DNA of 9,517 nucleotides from JAUVZF01 sp035529015 (GTDB lineage: Bacteria; Planctomycetota; Phycisphaerae; FEN-1346), in assembly GCA_035529015.1 (NCBI GenBank), contig DATKXP010000009.1, positions 1-9,517 on the forward strand, read 5' to 3'. The first letter of the stretch is position 1; each line of letters opens with the position of its first letter. Positions 1-6,185 of the stretch are shown here, one piece after another. Made by a program: the position numbers and the translations under genes. The notes below the pieces were generated by a model. That model worked only from the letters and a program-made list of their open reading frames with translations, was not told the DNA's origin and ran no database searches.

Positions 1-26
1 CGCCGCGAAGGCGGTTTACGCCTGTT

Positions 27-52
27 CCTGGTGGCCTGGGAAGGCCACCAGG
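27..52. repeat. Perfect 11-bp hairpin in the leading intergenic stretch
   Basis: The left arm CCTGGTGGCCT (27-37) and right arm AGGCCACCAGG (42-52) are exact reverse complements around the 4-nt loop GGGA. No T-run follows on either strand, so it does not look like a classical intrinsic terminator. The upstream gene, if any, lies outside the window. Apart from this hairpin and the palindrome at 146-172, I see no gene in positions 1-206. It may be a dispersed palindromic repeat or a factor-independent 3' stabiliser of an upstream transcript. Confidence 0.5.
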
Positions 53-145
53 CGGACAAAAAGGTGAAGCAGCGTTGCAGGATGAACCGCCCGTATTCTC
101 GCGTCCGAGCGGGAGAATGTCCAGAAACACGTGCTGCGCCTCAAG

Positions 146-172
146 GCAAAAAGGTTCCTGGAACCTTTTTGC
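146..172. repeat. Perfect 27-nt palindrome ending in a T-tract
   Basis: The arms GCAAAAAGGTTCC (146-158) and GGAACCTTTTTGC (160-172) are exact reverse complements around a single T at 159. A run of five A and a run of five T flank the GC-containing core, so it could form a terminator-like hairpin with a short U-tract on either strand, or a symmetric protein-binding site. It lies 65 nt before the sulfatase ATG at 237 and 7 nt before a TATACT hexamer, so a -35 region for that hexamer would fall inside it. It is equally compatible with an operator, an attenuator or a dispersed repeat. Confidence 0.6.
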
Positions 173-185
173 GCGAGGGTATACT
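155..185 (+). promoter_or_regulatory. Weak candidate promoter for the first sulfatase
   Basis: TATACT at 180-185 matches five of six positions of the sigma70 -10 consensus. No good -35 is present: the best is TTCCTG at 155-160 with an over-long 19-bp spacer, inside the palindrome at 146-172. If real, the promoter would need an activator, and occupancy of the palindrome would block it. The leader to the ATG would be about 45 nt. Confidence 0.3.
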
Positions 186-236
186 GTGCAGGGGCAATCC
201 TGAAACGTGCCGGACCAAAGACCCGAGAGGCGACCG

Positions 237-1637
237 ATGGCCAGCCCGCGGCCGAACCTTGTGTTTGTGTTTCCCGACGAATACCGCCGGCAGGCCTTCG
301 GCTTCATGAACGCGGACCCCGTGCTGACGCCGAACCTCGACCGCTTTGCAGCCGAGAGCCTCGTTCTCACCCACGCCGTCAGCAACCGCCCCCTGTGCAG
401 CCCGTTCCGGGCGATGCTCTTCACGGGCAAGTATCCGCACGCCAACGGCGTGCTGGAGAACTGCAACTCCAACACCCGCAAGCACGGCAACTACCTGAGG
501 GAAACCGAGCGGTGCCTCTCGGACGTGCTGCACGACGCCGGATACAGCCTCGGCTACGTCGGCAAGTGGCACCTCGATGCACCGGTCCCGGAGAACTACC
601 GCTACACCGAAGGCCCGCGGCGCGACGGCGTAACCTGGGACACCTACACGCCACCGGGTCCCCGGCGGCACGGATTCGACTTCTGGCACGCCTACGGCTG
701 CTGCGACCGGCACCTCGATCCCCATTACTGGGTCGGCGACGCCAAGGTCGATCAGCGCATCGAACCGCGCGAGTGGTCCGTCCAGCACGAGACCGACGTG
801 GCGGTGGATTACATCCATAACGTGGGCGGCGTGCACCGCGACACCGGGAGGCCCTTCGCGCTGTTCGTCGCCCACAACCCGCCGCACATGCCTTTCGACG
901 AGGTGCCCGAGCGGTACGTCCGCCTATACGACGGCAAGACGCACGAGGACCTGCTGAACCGTCCCAACGTCCGGCTCGCAGGCCAAGGCGCCGCGGCCGA
1001 GCGCCACGTGAAGAACTACTTCGCCGCCGTCACGGGCATCGACGACCAGTTCGGCCGCATCCTGAAGGCGCTCCGCGACGAGGGCCTCGATGACGACACC
1101 CTCGTCATCTTCTCATCCGACCACGGCGAGATGATGGGAAGCCACGGCCTGATGCACAAGGTCGTGTGGTACGACGAGTCGCTGCTCATGCCGTTCATCA
1201 TCCGCCGGCCGGGCACGATCGCGCCGGGGCGCGATGACCTCTTGATGAGCGTTCCGGACATCATGCCGACGCTGCTTGGCCTGATGGGGCTGGGCGAGGA
1301 GGCTCCGCCCGACGTCGAGGGGAGCGACCACAGCGCCATCCTGCTCGGCCGCGACGCGCCGCGGCCGACCTCGGCGCTCTTCCTGAATGTTCTGCCCACC
1401 AATCCGGCCGGCATCGAGCGCGGTCTGCGGACCCACCGCTACACGTTCGTCGTCCAGCGCGGCGAAGGCGGGGACGAGACGGTCCTGCTGTACGACAATC
1501 GGGAGGACCGGTATCAGCGGACGAGCGTGGCGGCCGAACGCCCGGAGGTGGTCGCAGACCTGGCGCGAGAAATGGAGGCGTGGCTCCGCCGGACGAACGA
1601 CCCGTGGCTGGCGGCCGGGGCAGGGGCCGGCGGATAG
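237..1637 (+). CDS. Formylglycine-dependent sulfatase without signal peptide
   Basis: Sulfatase of the alkaline-phosphatase superfamily (S1 type), 466 aa, predicted to hydrolyse a sulfate ester, probably on a carbohydrate. The ATG at 237 is chosen because GAGAGG (225-230) lies 6 nt before it; an in-frame GTG at 207 would add ten arginine-rich residues with no homology value. Visible landmarks are the N-terminal metal-binding strand NLVFVFPDE (residues 7-15), the formylglycine signature C54-S-P-F-R with LFTGK after it, GKWH (K110, H112), the metal site SSDHG (D295, H296) and K308 in the GSHGLMHK stretch. The C-terminal GLRTHRYTFV and LYDNREDRYQ segments are typical of the family. No signal peptide is visible, so it probably acts in the cytoplasm on imported material. 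The CxPxR form can be matured by FGE or anSME. The TAG stop is the first TAG of the palindromic repeat at 1632-1692. Substrate unknown. Confidence 0.93.
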   Translation: MASPRPNLVFVFPDEYRRQAFGFMNADPVLTPNLDRFAAESLVLTHAVSNRPLCSPFRAMLFTGKYPHANGVLENCNSNTRKHGNYLRETERCLSDVLHDAGYSLGYVGKWHLDAPVPENYRYTEGPRRDGVTWDTYTPPGPRRHGFDFWHAYGCCDRHLDPHYWVGDAKVDQRIEPREWSVQHETDVAVDYIHNVGGVHRDTGRPFALFVAHNPPHMPFDEVPERYVRLYDGKTHEDLLNRPNVRLAGQGAAAERHVKNYFAAVTGIDDQFGRILKALRDEGLDDDTLVIFSSDHGEMMGSHGLMHKVVWYDESLLMPFIIRRPGTIAPGRDDLLMSVPDIMPTLLGLMGLGEEAPPDVEGSDHSAILLGRDAPRPTSALFLNVLPTNPAGIERGLRTHRYTFVVQRGEGGDETVLLYDNREDRYQRTSVAAERPEVVADLAREMEAWLRRTNDPWLAAGAGAGG

Positions 1638-1692
1638 CGCGGTGGGCAATCCTGCCCACCGCGCGGCGGCCAGGATTGGCCGCCGCGCTACC
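1632..1692. repeat. Double-hairpin palindromic repeat, copy 1 (REP/BIME-like)
   Basis: A 61-bp sequence identical to 3336-3396. It consists of two near-homologous hairpins in inverted orientation. The first has arms GCGCGGTGGGCA (1637-1648) and TGCCCACCGCGC (1653-1664) with loop ATCC. The second has arms GCGCGGCGGCCA (1661-1672) and TGGCCGCCGCGC (1677-1688) with loop GGAT. They share GCGC at 1661-1664. The core 1635-1690 begins with TAGCGCGG on both strands. The left TAG (1635-1637) is the stop codon of the upstream sulfatase. No T-tract follows. The remaining 62 bp to the next gene show nothing further. Confidence 0.9.
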
Positions 1693-1754
1693 ACTTGCGG
1701 AAACCCGCCGCGCTCAGTTGCTTCGATCCACCGCGCAGCGATCAGGTCAATCCG

Positions 1755-3170
1755 TCAGGCGTCGGCCTTCTTCGCGCGCTTGCCCTGTCCGCCTTTGGGC
1801 TTCTTCGTCGGCTGCTTCTCCGCTTCAGGCTTCTCAGGGAACTGGCCTTTGTCGCCGGTTTCCTTGATCCATTTTTCAAGCCGCTCGCGCATCGTCTTCA
1901 GCACGTCCTGGTGCTCCGCAGACGTGGCGAGGTTCTTGACCTCCCACGGGTCGGCCTGGATGTCGTAGAGTTCCTCTTCCGGGCGCCGGTCGGCCATGAA
2001 GAGGGCCTGCTCGGGCGTCAACTTGCCTTCGGCGTGCAGTTCCTTCAAGAGGGCGAGCATCGGATACTGCCGCTCCTTGTACCGATTCTGCTGCGTGTAC
2101 GGCCGCTCGGGCATGAAGTTGCGGATGTACTTGAACCGCTTGTCGCGGACGCAACGGATGCGATCCATGGTCTCGTCGCACCGGTCGCGAGCGGCCACGA
2201 TGCAGTCGCGCGGCGTGTCGCGCTTCGGGCCGAGAAAGACGCGGCCTTCCATGTGCCTGGGCGGATCGACCCCCGCCAACTCGAGGCACGTGGGCGCGAA
2301 GTCGATCGCGCTGACCAGTTCATCGGTCACCGTGCCGGGCTTGATCTGCCCCGGCCACCGGATGACCAGCGGAATGTGGATGCCCCCGTCGTACAGCCAC
2401 TGCTTGCCGCGCACGTGGGCCCGGCCGTGGTCGCCGAAGTAGAAGACGATGGTGTTCTCGGCCAGGCCGTCGTCGTCGAGCCGCGCGAGGACCTGGCCGA
2501 TCTTGGCGTCCAGCACGTTGACCGTCTCCAGGTACATCGCCCAGTCCTTGCGCGCCACCGGATGGTCGGGGTAGTACGGCGGCAGCGTGACCTTGGCGGG
2601 GTCAACGGGATGCTCCTTGCACGGCTTGAAGTTGCGGTGCGTCTCGGAGAACTGGACCTGGGCGAAGAACGGCTGGTGCGTCTTCAGGTCGTCCCAACTC
2701 TTCGAGTCGTAGGGCTTGACGTGCGGCGTGAAGTTCCAGTCGGTCTTGCCGCCGGCGGGGATCACGTTCAGGTATCCGGCGTCGCGCAGGTACTTCGTGA
2801 AGACGTGCACGCCCTCGGGCAACTGGAACTCGTCGCCGCGATGGCTGCGGTGGTGGTGCGCGCCGATCGACGTCTGGTACATGCCCGTCATGAACCCCGA
2901 CCGGCTGGCGGAACAGACGGGCGCGGCCGTGAAGGCGTTCGTGTAGACGGCGCCCTCGCGCGCCAGCCGGTCCACGTTCGGCGTGTGGACCAGCGGATAG
3001 CCGTAGCAGCCGAACTCGGGGCCCGTGTCCTCGGAGATGATCCACATGATGTTGGGCGGCTTCGTGGCGGCGCCCTTGGCGGCTGCGCGGCCGGCGGCCG
3101 GCATGGCGAAGGATGCGGCGCTGAGGCTCATCATCGTCAGAAACTCCCGTCGAGTGGGGGCAGAAGCCAT
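1755..3170 (-). CDS. Tat-exported sulfatase with CxAxR active-site motif
   Basis: Sulfatase of the formylglycine type, 471 aa. The ATG at 3168-3170 is preceded by AAGGAG (3179-3184) at 8 nt. The N-terminus TRREFLTMMSLSAASFAMPAAGRA (residues 6-29, split here as TRREFL plus a hydrophobic alanine-rich stretch) is a twin-arginine signal, so the folded enzyme should be exported. Landmarks are NIMWIISED (40-48), the signature C86-S-A-S-R followed by GFMTG, GKTDW (K142) where many relatives have GKWH, FGDHG (D247, H248) and the GGIHIPLVIRWPG stretch (262-274). A lysine-rich tail of about 25 residues ends the protein. The CxAxR form is characteristic of substrates of anaerobic sulfatase-maturating radical-SAM enzymes. 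It converges with the upstream sulfatase (117-nt gap) and follows the lyase on the same strand after 221 nt. Its stop is TGA. The sulfated sugar it acts on cannot be told. Confidence 0.93.
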   Translation of the reverse strand: MASAPTRREFLTMMSLSAASFAMPAAGRAAAKGAATKPPNIMWIISEDTGPEFGCYGYPLVHTPNVDRLAREGAVYTNAFTAAPVCSASRSGFMTGMYQTSIGAHHHRSHRGDEFQLPEGVHVFTKYLRDAGYLNVIPAGGKTDWNFTPHVKPYDSKSWDDLKTHQPFFAQVQFSETHRNFKPCKEHPVDPAKVTLPPYYPDHPVARKDWAMYLETVNVLDAKIGQVLARLDDDGLAENTIVFYFGDHGRAHVRGKQWLYDGGIHIPLVIRWPGQIKPGTVTDELVSAIDFAPTCLELAGVDPPRHMEGRVFLGPKRDTPRDCIVAARDRCDETMDRIRCVRDKRFKYIRNFMPERPYTQQNRYKERQYPMLALLKELHAEGKLTPEQALFMADRRPEEELYDIQADPWEVKNLATSAEHQDVLKTMRERLEKWIKETGDKGQFPEKPEAEKQPTKKPKGGQGKRAKKADA

Positions 3171-3237
3171 CGGCTCGTCTCCTTGAACGTGGCGGCAACC
3201 GCAGCGCGGTCACCGCGTCAATCGCGCTTTCATCAAC

Positions 3238-3265
3238 AGACTACGTTTCCCGGGCCGCTTGGCAA
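3238..3265 (-). promoter_or_regulatory. Candidate promoter for the Tat-exported sulfatase
   Basis: Read on the minus strand, TTGCCA (3260-3265) is followed after 16 nt by TAGTCT (3238-3243). The -35 is five of six, the -10 only three of six. It would give a leader of about 60 nt. A perfect TTGACA further upstream (3310-3315) lacks a good -10. Between promoter and ATG lies a 13-nt inverted repeat, CGCGGT (3205-3210) and ACCGCG (3212-3217), a possible operator. An own promoter would fit the 165-nt spacing from the repeat that ends the lyase gene. Confidence 0.3.
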
Positions 3266-3335
3266 GCACGAAACGAGCAAGCCGCGGTCATTTCGACCGA
3301 GCGCTACTTTGTCAAGTTTGCATGGCCCCACACGG

Positions 3336-3396
3336 GGATAGCGCGGTGGGCAATCCTGCCCACCGCGCGGCGGCCAGGATTGGCCGCCGCGCTACC
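3336..3396. repeat. Double-hairpin palindromic repeat, copy 2 (REP/BIME-like)
   Basis: Identical over 61 bp to 1632-1692 and in the same orientation in the window. Here the right-hand end is used: CTA at 3392-3394 reads TAG on the minus strand and is the stop codon of the rhamnogalacturonan lyase gene. The flanks outside the 61 bp are unrelated to those of copy 1, so the identity reflects a mobile or recently copied element rather than duplication of a larger region. No T-tract follows on the minus strand, so termination, if any, would rest on the hairpins alone. Confidence 0.9.
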
Positions 3397-5230
3397 GGCT
3401 GCCCGAATCGGCGGGGCCGACGCCGAGGTAGGTGCCGGTCACGGGCGATTGCTCGTATCCCATGGACCGGTGCGCCACCTCCGCGCGATAGACCGGGTCT
3501 TGCATCAGGCAGACGCGCCGGTCCTTCGCCGGGATGGTCGTCGTGTAGAGGCGCAGTCCGCCCGGGACGGCGGTGATGAGTTCCTCGCGCCAGTCGCCGA
3601 GGATGTCGGCCATCATCATGATGCTCCCCTCGATGCCGGCCGTGAGGGTCGGGCCCTTGTACTTGACGATCGCGGTGGACCGGTCTCGCCCGCCGCGGCC
3701 GAACGTCTCGCGCAGCAGATCGGCGTCCCAGAAGATCCAGTTCCGCGGGCCGGGGACATCTTCGCCCGCGCCGATCCGCTTGCCGTCGGCCGAGAAGAGG
3801 TAGCGGTCCCTCGAACCGCCCTTGCTGTCCTCGGTCGCGAAGCATTCCAGGCCGGGGCGCGACGGGTCGATGTCGGCGACCATGCCGTCACCCACGTGAT
3901 AGGTGCGCCGGCCGATGCCCCAGATGGTCTTTCCGGTCGCGGCCTCGACCAGGCAGACGCCCATGCCGTCGTCGCGCCACGGCTCGATGGCGTAGAAGAT
4001 CTCCAGGCCGGGGCGCAGGGGGTCCACGTCGGTCACAAAGCACTTGTCGGGATGCCCGTAGCCGGTCGACCACAGGGCGGTGCCGTTGTCGTCCACCACG
4101 ACGGAGCCCAGGACGACCTCGTCGCGGCCGTCGCCGTCAACGTCGGCCGCGTGCATGCCGTGCGCTCCCTGGCTGCGGATGATGGGCGTCTCGTCGTCGC
4201 CTTCCCAGCGCCACAACCGCTGCAGTTTGCCGCCGTGGTACTGCCAGGCGTCGAGCACCATCAGTTTGTACGTTCCGCGGGCCACCAGCAGGCACGGGGT
4301 CGCCCCGTCCAGGCGGGCCACGCCCATCTGGTTGCGGTTGATGCGGTTGTAGTCGCCCAGTCGCGGGTCGCGCGGCGGCCAGTCGGCGCGCGCCAGTTCC
4401 CTGCCGGTCAGGCCGTCCAGGATCGACACCCACTCCGGTCCCTTGCGGACGCGGCCGCCTGAGTCGCGGGCGTCCTCGGGGCCGGTCTTGACGGCCACCT
4501 CGGCCTTGCCGTCGCCGTCGAAATCGTAAACCACGAACGGCGAATACCAGATGCCCGGCTCGATGCCCGGCCCCAGGTCCTTGCGCCACAGGAACGTGCC
4601 GTCGGCCAGGTAGGCCTCCAGTTTGTAGGTGAGGCCGTCGGTATTGGGTCTGCCGGCCGGGTCAATGCCCTGGCTCGGCTGCTTGATGACAAAGTCATAC
4701 GCGCCGTCGCCGTCGAGGTCGGCAACGCCGATCCGCTGAGGCCGGTACGGGCCCTGGAACTCGATGGACGCGTGGTACGTCCGGCTGCCGGCGTCGGCCG
4801 TCAGCAGGGCCTTCTCCGAGGGCCCGAGTTCCTTGCCCCCCACGACCGGCCTGACCCAGTAAGCACAGGGCCGCGCCGGGGCCGGCCGCTCGTCGAGAAA
4901 GTCGGTGGTGACGACGACGGGCTCCTCGTTCAACTTGACCGGGTCCCCGCCTTTGACGGAGCGGTACACGTTGAAGGCCGCCCCCTGGGGATCGGTCTTG
5001 AGCAGCCGCCAGCCCAGGTACACCCGGCCGTCCTCGTTCGGCACGGCCACTATGCCGCGGTTGATCTTCTCCTCGACACGCTGCGTGGCCCAGCCTGTTA
5101 CCTTGGGCTTGCTCGTGTGCTTCGGATTCAGCGCAGGAACGTGGTAGTCCCGCTCTCTCGGGTCCTCTGCGACCGCCGTGGAAGCGGCGGCACAGCACAG
5201 CCACACGAACGCCACAAGGTTCTTGATCAT
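3392..5230 (-). CDS. Secreted PL11-like rhamnogalacturonan lyase
   Basis: A 612-aa protein resembling polysaccharide lyase family 11 (Bacillus YesW/YesX type), which cleaves the rhamnose-galacturonate backbone of rhamnogalacturonan I by beta-elimination. A signal peptide (residues 1-21, hydrophobic core LVAFVWLCCAAAS, likely cut after AVA) points to export; the cysteines do not form a good lipobox. An N-terminal beta-domain (RGIVAVPNEDGRVYLGWRLL, then FNVYR) precedes the eight-bladed propeller. Calcium-type loops appear at DLDGDGAYD (171), DFDGDGKAE (236) and DVDGDGRDE (363). GAHGMHAADVD (355-365), DIDPSRPGLE (453-462), GDWREELI (545-552), LYTTT (561-565) and DPVYR (578-582) are PL11-like. 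The segment GHPDKCFVTDVDP (392-404) departs from the HGD-type form I remember for characterised members, so specificity is less sure. The ATG lies 3 nt after the HAD gene stop, with only a weak GGTGA ahead, suggesting translational coupling. Confidence 0.9.
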   Translation of the reverse strand: MIKNLVAFVWLCCAAASTAVAEDPRERDYHVPALNPKHTSKPKVTGWATQRVEEKINRGIVAVPNEDGRVYLGWRLLKTDPQGAAFNVYRSVKGGDPVKLNEEPVVVTTDFLDERPAPARPCAYWVRPVVGGKELGPSEKALLTADAGSRTYHASIEFQGPYRPQRIGVADLDGDGAYDFVIKQPSQGIDPAGRPNTDGLTYKLEAYLADGTFLWRKDLGPGIEPGIWYSPFVVYDFDGDGKAEVAVKTGPEDARDSGGRVRKGPEWVSILDGLTGRELARADWPPRDPRLGDYNRINRNQMGVARLDGATPCLLVARGTYKLMVLDAWQYHGGKLQRLWRWEGDDETPIIRSQGAHGMHAADVDGDGRDEVVLGSVVVDDNGTALWSTGYGHPDKCFVTDVDPLRPGLEIFYAIEPWRDDGMGVCLVEAATGKTIWGIGRRTYHVGDGMVADIDPSRPGLECFATEDSKGGSRDRYLFSADGKRIGAGEDVPGPRNWIFWDADLLRETFGRGGRDRSTAIVKYKGPTLTAGIEGSIMMMADILGDWREELITAVPGGLRLYTTTIPAKDRRVCLMQDPVYRAEVAHRSMGYEQSPVTGTYLGVGPADSGSR

Positions 5231-5233
5231 GGG

Positions 5234-5914
5234 TCACCGCGGGTGATCGATGAACTCGGCGATTCGCCGGGGCGAGAGTTCCCGCAGCGAATCGACGACC
5301 AGGACGGCATGTCGAGTAAGCCGCTCGCGCGGGGCGGTGCCCGTCAGGCCGATGGGCGCCATGCCGGCGTGTGCGGCCGCCTCGACCCCCGCCGGGGCGT
5401 CTTCGACGACCGCGCATCGCGCCGGTTCGAGGCCCAGTTTCGCGGCCGCCTTCAGGAACACCTCCGGATGCGGCTTGCCGCGCGTCACTTCCGAGCCGTC
5501 CACCTTGGCGTCGAACGCACCCTCGCGGTCAAGGCCCTCCAGCGCTGCCGCCACGTTCTCGGGCGGGCCGGACGACCCGACTGCCAGGCGAAATCCCGCC
5601 GCCTTCAGGGCGTCGATCAGGTCCGGGGCCCCGTCCATGGCGGGGAAATCGCGGACGAGGATCTCGCGGTACGCCGCCTCTTTCCAGTCGCCCCACCAGT
5701 CATACCGGTCCTCCGGCACGGCGCCGCCCCAGAGTTCGTGCATGAGTTCGGCGTTGCGGCGGCCGAAGGAAGCGGCGAACCGGTCCTCCGTCAAGTCCTG
5801 ACCGAGTTCGCGGCCCATGGCCCGCCACGCCTCGAAATGGGCGCGGTAACTATCGACCAGCACACCGTCCACGTCGAAGATGACGGCCCGCGCGTCGGCT
5901 CCATCTTGCGGCAA
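5234..5914 (-). CDS. HAD hydrolase, beta-phosphoglucomutase-like
   Basis: A 226-aa haloacid-dehalogenase-superfamily enzyme of the beta-phosphoglucomutase/sugar-phosphatase subgroup, the usual length for that group. Motif I is FDVDGVLVDS (nucleophile D14, acid/base D16), motif II is VGSSG (S114), motif III is K147 in GKPHPE and motif IV is VVEDAPAGVEAA (E171, D172). The helical cap has H25 and the FGRRN segment (R52/R53) where beta-phosphoglucomutase has its cap histidine and phosphate-binding arginine. I chose the TTG start at 5912-5914 because GGGAGG (5921-5926) lies 6 nt ahead and a promoter at 5950-5978 would start the mRNA near 5943. The in-frame GTG at 5935 would be almost leaderless, and extension to 6097 runs through the promoter and repeats. 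It is probably first in an operon with the lyase, so a role in sugar-phosphate metabolism is likely; whether mutase or phosphatase cannot be told. Confidence 0.88.
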   Translation of the reverse strand: MPQDGADARAVIFDVDGVLVDSYRAHFEAWRAMGRELGQDLTEDRFAASFGRRNAELMHELWGGAVPEDRYDWWGDWKEAAYREILVRDFPAMDGAPDLIDALKAAGFRLAVGSSGPPENVAAALEGLDREGAFDAKVDGSEVTRGKPHPEVFLKAAAKLGLEPARCAVVEDAPAGVEAAAHAGMAPIGLTGTAPRERLTRHAVLVVDSLRELSPRRIAEFIDHPR

Positions 5915-5920
5915 CCCCGG

Positions 5921-5926
5921 CCTCCC
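5921..5926 (-). promoter_or_regulatory. Ribosome binding site deciding a TTG start
   Basis: On the minus strand GGGAGG stands 6 nt before TTG (5912-5914). No in-frame ATG lies between the promoter and the catalytic DVDG motif. The ATG nearby (reading MEPTRG) is out of frame. This site is the main reason to prefer TTG over the GTG at 5935. Confidence 0.6.
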
Positions 5927-5949
5927 TGTCTCCACCAAAACGGGGCGAC

Positions 5950-5978
5950 AGCGTAACAGGTTCGCCGGCGCGGAGCAA
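5950..5978 (-). promoter_or_regulatory. Sigma70-like promoter for the HAD-lyase operon
   Basis: On the minus strand TTGCTC (5973-5978) is followed by a 17-bp spacer and TACGCT (5950-5955). The expected transcription start near 5943 leaves a 29-nt leader to the TTG start. The elements are imperfect (four and three of six), but position and spacing fit well and nothing else in the divergent region is better for this direction. Confidence 0.45.
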
Positions 5979-6014
5979 GGGCGGTGACCCCTCCGTTTCG
6001 GGTGTGGCCGCCTC

Positions 6015-6055
6015 GCCGGGTGGCACGGCCCTTGGGCCGTGCAGCCGCACTCGGC
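6015..6055. repeat. 41-bp palindrome-bearing repeat, copy 1
   Basis: Matches 6105-6145 at 40 of 41 positions (C6024 versus T6114), at an exact distance of 90 bp. Its core contains GCACGGCCC (6023-6031) and GGGCCGTGC (6034-6042), perfect complements around TT. The left part GGGTGGCACGGC (6018-6029) is also an exact reverse complement of 6088-6099, so alternative large and small hairpins compete. It lies between divergent genes, so it cannot be a terminator for either. Confidence 0.85.
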
Positions 6056-6066
6056 GCGACTTGCCC

Positions 6067-6093
6067 CACGGCCGCGGCTTCGCCGCTGCCGTG
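6067..6093. repeat. Inverted repeat between the two 41-bp copies
   Basis: Arms 6067-6078 (CACGGCCGCGGC) and 6082-6093 (GCCGCTGCCGTG) pair at 11 of 12 positions around TTC. Its right arm overlaps the segment 6088-6099 that pairs with the first 41-bp repeat. Together with the flanking copies it makes a 131-bp palindrome cluster (6015-6145) in the divergent promoter region. I see no coding sequence in it. Confidence 0.65.
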
Positions 6094-6104
6094 CCACCCT
6101 CCTG

Positions 6105-6145
6105 GCCGGGTGGTACGGCCCTTGGGCCGTGCAGCCGCACTCGGC
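6105..6145. repeat. 41-bp palindrome-bearing repeat, copy 2
   Basis: Second copy of the 6015-6055 repeat with one substitution. In a plus-strand transcript, T6114 turns the C-G pair seen in copy 1 into a U-G wobble (with G6131), so the small stem 6113-6121 with 6124-6132 is still formed. It ends 40 bp before the -35 box of the downstream symporter. Confidence 0.85.
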
Positions 6146-6185
6146 CCTCCCATAACGGAGGCGTTACGTCGGGACGGGCTTTTGC

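Noticed and set aside
207..236. GTG start adding ten residues to the first sulfatase
   Set aside because: The ATG at 237 has GAGAGG at good spacing and begins just before the conserved metal-binding strand.
31..309. Small frame at the left end, reading through the palindrome
   Set aside because: Overlaps the conserved N-terminus of the sulfatase in another frame and includes the translated palindrome; no supporting features.
1632..1692. Intrinsic (Rho-independent) terminator
   Set aside because: The hairpins are strong, but no T-run follows on either strand and the exact second copy elsewhere favours a repeat element; a role in transcript ending is still possible.
3310..3315. Perfect TTGACA on the minus strand upstream of the Tat-exported sulfatase
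   Set aside because: At 16-18 bp spacing the -10 is at best AATGAC, within a small hairpin; a box without a partner is weak evidence.
1695..3341. A 548-codon plus-strand open frame opposite the Tat-exported sulfatase
   Set aside because: Antisense shadow of a gene with a full set of sulfatase motifs, a signal peptide and a ribosome binding site; the shadow has no recognisable domain.
3259..3576. Short plus-strand frame running through the second double-hairpin repeat
   Set aside because: Its peptide is a translation of the repeat and of the antisense of the lyase gene; no ribosome binding site or conserved domain.
5915..6097. N-terminal extension of the HAD enzyme to an upstream start
   Set aside because: The added residues are Arg/Pro-rich, cross the predicted promoter and the 41-bp repeat, and exceed the normal length of the family.
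6015..6145. CRISPR array
   Set aside because: Only two repeat units with a 49-bp interval that is itself palindromic, and no cas genes nearby.
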